Below, piece after piece: positions 56,493-64,000 of a DNA stretch of 64,000 bases (position 1 is the first letter of the stretch; every line of letters begins with the position of its first letter). The notes beneath the pieces were generated by a model that was not told the origin of the DNA, searched no databases, and saw nothing but the letters and a program-made list of their open reading frames with translations. This stretch comes from Chelydra serpentina (taxonomy: Eukaryota; Chordata; Testudines; Chelydridae): contig JBAIAC010000027.1 in the NCBI GenBank assembly GCA_037349315.1, forward strand, positions 6,789,001 through 6,853,000, in the 5' to 3' direction. Position numbers and translations under genes: made by a program.

Positions 56493-59400
56493 TAAGAACA
56501 TTTGTAAGGAGCTTTGAGAGCCTTTGCATGGAAGATGCTGTAGAAGGAAAGTGTTTCTGTAATTGATCTATGCAGATAATACCATTAGAAATGGTGCCAT
56601 CTGAGTCTTTAACAGCCCTAGACTTTTTATTTGCACAGTCTTTCCCTTCAGATTGAAGAAATATATCCTGTACTACATGCCTTATGGTTTGACATTATTT
56701 TTCAGGCATTAGTAACGTTCTCTCCCTTCCCTATTTCAAAAGGAAAAATGGAATTCAATTGTGTCTCCAATGCAGACTGTCCCTTGCACTATATTTCCTA
56801 CACCTCCTCTCCAGATAAGCCACCTTTTAAGATGATGTATTGTACCACTTACCTTTTATAGTGTTCTACCTAGCGAGAAATGGTGAGATCCACTCTATAT
56901 TTAGTCACAAGTAAACTGATCCATTTAAAATAGAAAGTTGAATATACAGAGAAGATTAAAGTGGGGGCCAAGGTTTTTTTGCTAAGGTTTCAACCCTGGA
57001 AGTATTGTAATATAGCATTTTGTGCTTTTTAAAAGAGAAAGGGAATAATGGTCTTAATGTTTGTTGTATCAGTTTTAGATTGACTTTCAATTTGTTACTT
57101 GCATTTTATATTTCCCCTTCAGCTAATTATGTGCACAGATTAAAAATGCCTTATCTCCACAATCCCAGGTCTGTTCTCCATAAATCTAATCCAGAGGGAT
57201 GCTATCATTTACATGATATGATGATAATACTGAAATTTAAATCAGTTGGGTTCATTTTTTGTTTTGTATTGGGTAATTTTTTAATATTTTGGGGCAACAG
57301 GTTTAGTGCTGTTCATCTTGGTCTCTGTAATCTGTGCTCACAGTACAATGAGGATTCCCATCTTTGCCATATGGGCCTAACATTGCAAATCATTTGTTCT
57401 AAAACACTGACTCTGGCAGAGGCTTGTGAACGGAGATGCAAATCATTCATCTGCACCCTTTATCTAAAATAAACGTTTGAGTTGCCATTTGAATTTTTTA
57501 AAAAGTCTATTGGAGGTGCGGAGGCAGAGATGCGCCATCATTATTAGTGTCCCCAAAATGGCATTCTCTCTCATTACTCTGTCCTTAGAGTCACCTATTG
57601 TCTAAGAATGCACATCCCCTAAATTCTAAACCAAACATATAGATGGAGTATCATTTCCTGACTTCACCAAATCGATACCTTGATGGTCACTTAAAAACAC
57701 CAGGCAGCTTTCCCAGGCTGAGTCCCTTGTATAAATGAAGTTGTCATTGACTTTTGGTGTGTCTGGTCTGTGTGAGATCCTAATTAGGAGAGGATCATAG
57801 CAACTGGGGAGATAATAGACCTATTGGATCAAGTCTGTCCTCCTGCAGTTGCAGGATATAGTTGTGCTGATACAGGATGTATCCTGTGTTGAATAGTAAC
57901 TAGCCTAAATCTTAGGTTAATGTGGCTTGCGATTAGAAATGTGCAAAACTAGTGAAAGAATTTCTAGGAAATTTCACATGGAAATGTTCACTGTTTTCTT
58001 TTCTGATATTTTCCTACCCCTTCAATTTCACTTTTCTGTACAATTTTAGTTTTGTGTTTAAAAAGCATGGTGGAACAAATTCAAATTGAGAACTTTGAAT
58101 TTCAAAGCCTTCTTTCACTGGGGAAATGGGCTCAGTTTCAAAGGGGACACAGCCTGGTTTTGAGCTTCCAAATCCGTGGAACGGTCAACAATTCTCTGCA
58201 AATTTTCCATTTTTCAGGTTCATCGCAACCCGCAAAGAACCCTCTTTCAATTTCAAATAATTTTGCCTTTCTGTGTGAACATTTTGCATACCTCTTGCTG
58301 CAGGATAGCCAACCTGTGTGAGTTCCTAATTCCAGAGCTCAGTAAAGAAGTGAAAAGTCCAGGGATTCCTTCATGTTAACCAATAGCCCACCTTTGCACG
58401 GACTTTACAGCACAGTCACCAAGAGCTTGCAACCAAAAAGCGTGGAAACCAGAAAGTTCAGAGAACCTACTGAATAGCCCTCCTCTGAACAGATTTCTAT
58501 CGAGTTTTGGGCAAAGATCTGAATTGTTTCTGACTTTTATTCAAACTGATCCAACCCTCTATAGCGTTCATGAAAGTCACTTGCTTTGTTTCTGCTTTTA
58601 GTTGGCTTAATGCAAATTTCTCTCCGACCCTACAATGAATTTGGAGGAGAAGTTAATGGTAACTGTGGGTGCTGAGCACATCTTGAAACCATGTTACTAA
58701 TACCTAGGAACATTATTGCTGACATGCGCCTTTTCTGCTGTAGAATGGTTTGAAACTGTGGGGTTTTGTGTCACCTGTGGGTAGCACTCATTTGCAAAAT
58801 GATCCTTCAGGTCTCGGTTCAGTGTCTACAACTCCTTTCCCACCCCAAAGTTCAGAGATGTTCAATTTCAAGGTTGCGATTTAAGCCCTGGTTAAGGGTT
58901 ACTCTCCTTATCACTCATCCTGCTTTTCCTCTTGTATCCTGAGCTTTCCTCTTGTAGCCTGAGCTTTAAGAAGATCAAAGCATTGGGAAAAGTAGTGTCA
59001 GTGGAAAGACTGTTTGTTTGCTCTGAAAGTGCAGCAAGCCCTGGACACAGGGAAAAGACTCTTTGATTAAAGTCTGCTGCTTCTTGGCACTGTTTGACGG
59101 AACAAGGCTGAGACACTCTATTTCACTGAGGCTGTGGCGTGCAATGTGTATTAGAGAGTCCTCAATTTCACACGTGCTTACTCCTGAGTGAGTTTCGCAT
59201 AAAAGGATTAAGGAGAGAGGAAGTGCAGAGGAAATGGGATGTTAGACACCTTGTTAAACGGGCTGTCAGGGTTTCTGGAGCGTTCATTCTAACTCTATTC
59301 CACTCTACATAGAGGGCATGCTATTACCTTGGAGATCAGAGAGCGCCCTTTTTTCTGTAGTAGGAGTCAAGTATGACTTAAAATAAAGCAGAGTCCAGGG

Positions 59401-59548
59401 AGGAAGGAATCTGGATATGATTAGCGGGACCTGCAAACGCTGGACACTTGGGCTGCGTTCTTCCCTGATACAGCTCAACATGCATAAGATTTGGGAAATC
59501 GGTGGGAGCAAAGCTTATGGTAATGCAGCAGTGTCCAACCAAAATGTC
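56493..59548. other. Long stretch without recognised genes
   Basis: About 3 kb. A 150-codon frame at 57020-57472 shows no domain. Around 57928-58560, phrases such as TTTCTAGGAAATTTCACATG and ATTCAAATTGAGAACTTTGA suggest an old AT-rich MITE that I cannot delimit. A 20-21 bp tandem duplication (CCTCTTGTATCCTGAGCTTT and CCTCTTGTAGCCTGAGCTTT) lies at about 58928-58967. Confidence 0.35.
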
Positions 59549-59610
59549 AGGTGCTGATTCTCCACTCTCACTGGTGTAAGTCAGGAGTAACTCCATTGAT
59601 GCTACTTTGT
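59549..59610. mobile_element. Palindromic MITE fragment
   Basis: GGTGCTGATTCTCCACTCTC, ACTGGTGTAAGTCAGGAGTA, ACTCCATTGATGCTAC: left two thirds of a hairpin element related to 30801-30888. Confidence 0.5.
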
Positions 59611-59705
59611 AGTATGTGGGTGGAAAATTAAGCCCATGGTATTTAGAGGTGCCTGATTTTCTATGACTCCCAGGGCTCCCAAATTCCTTTGATTTAACCT
59701 TGCAC

Positions 59706-59900
59706 CTGGCACGTGTTACAACTACATAGCACTTGTATGTTCCTGTAGATTACCTGGTAATTGCAGATAGTAGCTCTGCAGAAGTAATTACCCTATAACC
59801 TGAGTGAGTCAAGAAACAGAATTCATTGTGTTTACTCTCTAGTTACATGGCACTTACCTTGTCAATATATTGCCTACTCTTGGCATGTGCCATGTAACTG
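59706..59900. repeat. Possible MITE with inner inverted repeat
   Basis: AGTTACATGGCA at 59841-59852 and TGCCATGTAACT at 59888-59899 are perfect 12-bp inverted repeats around a 35-base spacer. Upstream, GGCACGTGTTACAACTACAT and GATTACCTGGTAATTGC look like further element phrases. Boundaries uncertain. Confidence 0.35.
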
Positions 59901-60177
59901 GATGATCAATAGAGCTGAATAAAGGGGACTGTATGAAATGCACTTTGTATGATAAAGCATTAGCTATTTCACACTGGTTATGTCCACCTTGATGTTAAAT
60001 TAAGTACAAGCTTAGCTGTTGCCTTGCCCCCTGTATGGTCATTTATGCCCATTTTGTACAAGTATAAATAATTATGCAATGGGCAAAGCAGTGGAGAGTC
60101 AGGCCCCATGTTTTAGATTTAGTACAAATTGTCCTGAATTCTGTGCTCGTTTGTGGAAGCCACGCATCACATTTCCC

Positions 60178-60662
60178 TCATAGATTCATAGACCTTAAGA
60201 TCAGAAGGGACCATCATGATCTCTAGTCTGACCTCCTCCACATTGCAGGCCACAGAACCTCACCCACCCATTCCTGAAATAGACCCCTGACCTCTGAAGT
60301 CCTCAAATCATGGTTTAAAGACTTCAAGTTACGGAGAATTTTCCATTTATACTAGTTTAAACCTGCAAGTGACCCAGGCCCCATGCTATAGAGAGAGGCC
60401 AAAAAAAAACCCCAACCCCAGGGTCTCTTCCAATCTGACCTGGGAGAAAATTCCTTCCTGACCCCGAATATGGCGATCAGTTAGACCCTGAACCTGTGGC
60501 CAAAACCCACCAGGCAGATACCTGGGAAAGAATTCTCTGTAGTAACTCAGAGCCCTCGCCCATCTAGTGCCCCATCTCCCGCCATCGGGGATTTTTGCTA
60601 CTGGTGTCACTGATGGGCCACATGCCATCGTAGGCAGTCCCATCATACCATCCTCTCCATAA
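60178..60662 (-). mobile_element. CR1 LINE 3' fragment, minus strand
   Basis: ATAGATTCATAGACCTTAAG, ATCAGAAGGGACCATCATGA, CTCTAGTCTGACCTCCTCCA, GACCTGGGAGAAAATTCCTT, GATACCTGGGAAAGAATTCT, CCATCATACCATCCTCTCCA. Reversed 3' region of a different CR1 subfamily from those at 22882 and 34518. No reverse transcriptase part. The 86-codon minus frame at 60386-60646 is UTR. Confidence 0.85.
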
Positions 60663-61429
60663 ATGCATCCCAGGTGTCTCTATTGACCCAGGATGAATTT
60701 GGCTCAAGGAGCAACATTTCTTGGTTTCGGCAGTTACATACAGCTAGTGGCATTATCCGTGTAGATGTTAGAGCCTGAGAAGAACTACAGTGTCATTCGT
60801 TTACCCAACCCCGCTGTCTGTTCAGATTGTTCCCGACATGTTATTTCCTTTTCAATTATGAAATGCCCCGCCATTTACATTACAAACCCCTACTTTCAGG
60901 GGTTGATAATTCAGCCATAACATTTACTCTGGGTAGAAACGTGACATTAAAGGTCTCTGTCCACAAGGGGTTTTTAAAAATTGGTTTGGGATGCTTAAAA
61001 GTATAGGAATGCTTACAAAAATAAGGTGGGATGGAGTGGAAGTTGGGCTGGGGGTGTTCTTGTTCTTACTCTTATGAGTATGAACAAAAGCAAAAAATGG
61101 TTTACCCCGTACGCTTGATTCTGCCTAAATGTATATTAATAACATTCATTACTTTAATATCGAAGAGCATTTTCTTTTCTTCACTGGAAATAATTTTAGA
61201 CATGAACATGGTGATAGCATCATAATCAATCTACAGCTATCCTAGCAGGGCTGGCAATAGTATGGGTTGGGGGGCCACAGTATTTGATACTGATGCCAGT
61301 TTATTACTGGTGTTGGGGAAATGGTCCATGTTCAAAAGGGAATCTATATTCTGGGGTCTTCAAAAATTGTATGTATTGTTACTAAAAACCAGGTAACATC
61401 ATAATTTATGTGACACTTGACTTAGGCAC
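60663..61429. other. No recognised feature
   Basis: Unique-looking sequence. Confidence 0.4.
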
Positions 61430-61682
61430 TTATTGTTTGTGTTGTAGTAGCACCTAAAGCCCCACTCCGGATTGTAAGAAAAGATCCCTGCCCCAAACGG
61501 AGCTTAATCTAAACAGACAAGGTAGCTAAAGGGTGAGGGGAAAGTAGTATTGTCTCCATTTTACAGATGGGAGAATTGAGGCACAGTGAGATTAAATAAC
61601 CGCCCCAAAGCCACATTGCAAATCTGTGACCTAGCCAGGAATGGAGCCCCGCGTTCTTGAGCCCAGTGCACTAGCCACAAGA
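61430..61682 (-). repeat. Long MIR-type SINE with 3' tail, minus strand
   Basis: Reversed order: AGCACCTAAAGCCCCACTCC, ATCCCTGCCCCAAACGGAGC, TTAATCTAAACAGACAAGGT (tail module), then TCTCCATTTTACAGATGGGA, GAATTGAGGCACAGTGAGAT, CCTAGCCAGGAATGGAGCCC, GCGTTCTTGAGCCCAGTGCA, CTAGCCAC (core and head). This copy shows that the tail module found alone elsewhere belongs to the same element. Confidence 0.8.
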
Positions 61683-61893
61683 ACCTCCTTTCTTCTGCCT
61701 TCAAAAGAAGACAGCCTAGTCCTAATACACAGCTTACAGTCCGAAGTCCGGACCCTGCAAAGAGCTCCGTGCTTCAAAGTTCTGTGGAAGCCAGTGGGAG
61801 TTAAACTCACCCCGCACCTCAGAGGAGCAGACCCAGAGATACTGTAGAGAAAACAAACACGAGACAAGAAGTGGGGCTGCAGTTTATAGCAGG

Positions 61894-62149
61894 CAGGGCC
61901 TGCTCTACCTTTTTGGCCACCCCAAGCAAAAAAATGGCCGCCGCTGAACTGCCGAAGCGCAAAAAAAAGCCCAGCCGAACTGCTGAAGCAAACAAAAATG
62001 GCCACTGCCGAAGCAAAAAAAAATGGCCACCACCGAACTGCCGAAGCAAAAAAAAAAAAACGGACGCCCCACAATCCCCGGACTGCCGCCCCTTACAAGG
62101 CGCCGCCCCAGGCACATGCTTTCTCGTCTGGTGCCTGGAGCCGGCCCTG
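61894..62149. mobile_element. hAT-like element with internal tandem array
   Basis: Ends CAGGGCCTGCTCTACC and the complement of CCTGGAGCCGGCCCTG. Flanks ATAGCAGG and ATAACAGG form an 8-bp duplication with one mismatch. Same end sequences as 8297-8787 but a quite different interior. Frames of 128-147 codons on both strands are composition artefacts. Confidence 0.85.
61927..62060. repeat. Tandem array inside the hAT-like element
   Basis: Four units of about 25-34 bp, each a C(A)n run followed by ATGGCC and variants of GAACTGCCGAAGC, ending in a longer A run at 62048-62060. Unit 2 has AGCCC in place of ATGGCC; unit 3 lacks the GAACT part. Confidence 0.8.
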
Positions 62150-62894
62150 ATAACAGGAATGATGTGTGCGCGCTGTGGCTTGCAACATGGTGGGATTGTG
62201 TGGCTGTGGTACTTCAGGCCCACATGCTTTGTGCCAGGGCGTTCCAGGTGGAATTGAGTTCAGTACCTTCTTTAATATCCCTACAAACGCACACAGTAGG
62301 ATTTCTTACAAGTAGATGCTAAGGCTAAGGGCAGATATCAAAGGGAAATGGGTGATAGCATTCAAGTCAAGTTTATAAGCAACACGCCTTTACATCAGGC
62401 TGTTTCCTAAAAGTCAGGTCCATTTTAAAAGTGGTGATGAAAGTGGGCTTCCGAATCCACTCTGTGAGCATCCAAATTAAAAGCTAAATGGGATGTAGCT
62501 TTCAGTTTGGCTGTATCTTCATATGTCAACATTCATTATCTTCATATGTCAACACTCAGCGTCTCTCCTCACTAAGTCTCACAAACCACTGCTCTTATCT
62601 TTGCTGTATGTCGAGAACATGGCTTCCCCTCCTGTTTGCAGGGAACAGTCTCCCACTTGTTAAGGGCTTGTTTAGATTCTGTGCTAATTGGCTGAAGAGA
62701 TTACAGAGTTTGTTCTACAGCTAGTGGAGAGACAAGCTCAGGGAGATGCAGTTTAAGGTCAAGCATACTTGTTCAGTAACCTGGCTTTTCCCGCTTTTGA
62801 CCTAAAACACCAGTCACACACACCCCTCCAAGCTCCATGTTCTGCAGCAGCAGGTTATCATGATAAGTGGTTCGTGTTTCCGAGGAAACAGGAC
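62150..62894. other. No recognised gene
   Basis: Includes a 23-bp tandem duplication at 62515-62556 (ATCTTCATATGTCAACA twice). Otherwise unrecognised. Confidence 0.4.
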
Positions 62895-63055
62895 TGTGGA
62901 TTCCTTTCCTCCACCTCTGCCACTGACTAGGACAAGTCACTTGACCTCTCTGGTCGTCTGTAAAATGGATACGAAAGTATGTACCTCGCAGGGTTAAATT
63001 TGTCTGGTGCTTTGAGATCCTTACATGGAGAGTACTACGTAAATACAGTTATAAT
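62895..63055 (+). repeat. MIR/CORE-SINE-like copy
   Basis: CACCTCTGCCACTGACTAGG, ACAAGTCACTTGACCTCTCT, GTCTGTAAAATGGATACGAA, GTGCTTTGAGATCCTTACAT. Confidence 0.8.
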
Positions 63056-63357
63056 GGTTGTATCACCTGGAATTTTGCTGCTTAAATACATTGTAACAAA
63101 GCTATTGTCACCTAGGTCATGCCTTTTGGAGCTCATGGTGGCATGTAAGAAATGTAGGACCATTATCTTGAGATCCATACCACTTGAGACAAAGGAGATT
63201 CTATGTATTAGTCCTATGACACACAAGGGCATTGTTTGGATTCCAAACTAAGGCAAGTTCACTATACTTGTCGTTTATTTTGAAAAGCCTGAGATTTTGC
63301 TGATGATGAATTACTCACTGGGGGAGCCAAGGAAACGTAGTCAAAACATCAGATGAC

Positions 63358-63500
63358 CCCAGTATTATTTTGAGCCTCCTTTCTACAGATGTACAGAGGA
63401 GTTAGGTGACTTACCCTGGGTCACCCAGTAAATCAGTGGCATAGCCAGGAATAGAACCAAGCTCCTAGTCCTGTGCTTTAACCACGAGACTGGACTTCCT
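63358..63500 (-). repeat. MIR/CORE-SINE-like copy, minus strand
   Basis: TTCTACAGATGTACAGAGGA, TTAGGTGACTTACCCTGGGT, CATAGCCAGGAATAGAACCA, GCTCCTAGTCCTGTGCTTTA, ACCACGAGACTGGACTTCC. Confidence 0.8.
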
Positions 63501-64000
63501 CTTCCATGACTGCACACCTACTGTAGTCCAAGTCAATCAAGAATCCATTTTGGGAGTAGCAAGAAAGCATGGGGGGAGGGTAGTGAGCCAGGGACAAAGG
63601 CACCAAAAAAGAATTCTAAAAATAAATAAACCAGGTCCATTGATGACAACTCAGGAGAAGCCTGAAGATTCTGCTCCCATTCGTTATGGACTCTAGCAAC
63701 GAGATATGTCAACAGTAGTAATAATGTCTTGTTCAGTTGGTCATTGAGAGTGGGGGAAGCCACATATCCACTGATCTCCTCCACCAGTAGACAGAGTGGA
63801 TGAGCTAAGCAACTTCTTGACTGATATTCTTGTAAGGACAGCTGATGATAACCGAGGGGGTGAGCAACCCAGGGGTTACCTCACTGGTTTTCAGCTCTTG
63901 TTTCTATTTCAGCCATGGGAATCTTATGCTCGCATAACAAACAAATTAACCAACTGGGTGGGTGTGGGGAGAAAGCCAGATAAAATTATCCTCTCTGGGT
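63501..64000. other. No recognised feature
   Basis: Unique-looking sequence to the window end. The minus-strand frame at 63533-63784 has no domain. Confidence 0.4.

Noticed and set aside
57020..57472. 150-codon frame with cysteines
   Set aside because: No domain or signal pattern recognised; AT-rich intergenic texture; no splice or promoter context.
61631..62257. Frames of 128-147 codons on both strands
   Set aside because: They read through the A-run/GCCGAAGC tandem array of the hAT-like element and encode lysine or phenylalanine runs; no domain.

Overview
The window is vertebrate nuclear DNA, most likely from a cryptodiran turtle. It carries three copies of a tRNA-derived SINE of the turtle (Cry/tortoise polIII) type, several 5'-truncated CR1 LINE tails of the kind abundant in turtles and crocodilians, many MIR/CORE-SINE-like copies, and a dense set of short non-autonomous DNA transposons with terminal inverted repeats. 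The species call rests on recognising these families by eye, without a library search.

I find no protein-coding gene and no exon I can support. Open frames are all short (longest 180 codons), several open only on GTG or TTG, and many lie inside repeats. The one recognisable protein-like frame is a broken CR1 reverse transcriptase piece at 36177-36560 on the minus strand. I found no RNA gene apart from the SINE heads, no CRISPR array and no viral or prokaryotic operon structure. The only strongly GC-rich, CpG-rich block (8330-8790) is the body of a transposon, so there is no promoter-type CpG island. The window reads as intergenic or deep intronic sequence.

Layout. 1-9 kb: MIR copies, one interrupted by a MITE, a minus-strand SINE, a perfect DR1 nuclear-receptor-type site at 2947-2959, and a nested pair of transposons at 8008-8911. 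9-16 kb: mostly unique AT-rich DNA with enhancer-like blocks at 10010-10250, 12290-12450 and 15395-15660, and a degenerate tandem repeat near 11.6 kb. 16-24 kb: a SINE, two CR1 tails and a CTCF-like site at 21233. 24-34 kb: palindromic MITEs, MIR copies, a SINE and enhancer-like blocks near 26.6, 26.9 and 32.3 kb. 34-40 kb: CR1 tail, CR1 reverse transcriptase piece and an intact small MITE at 36872-36996. 40-48 kb: microsatellites, a long unique region with a block at 44480-44960, and a MITE with two perfect palindromes at 47336. 48-64 kb: several MITEs, some with detectable target duplications, MIR copies, a CR1 tail, and a transposon at 61894 with an internal tandem array.

No genes can be described as working together. 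The main value of the window is its transposon stratigraphy (nesting, target duplications) and a few candidate regulatory blocks. I do not see a previously undescribed biological system here.
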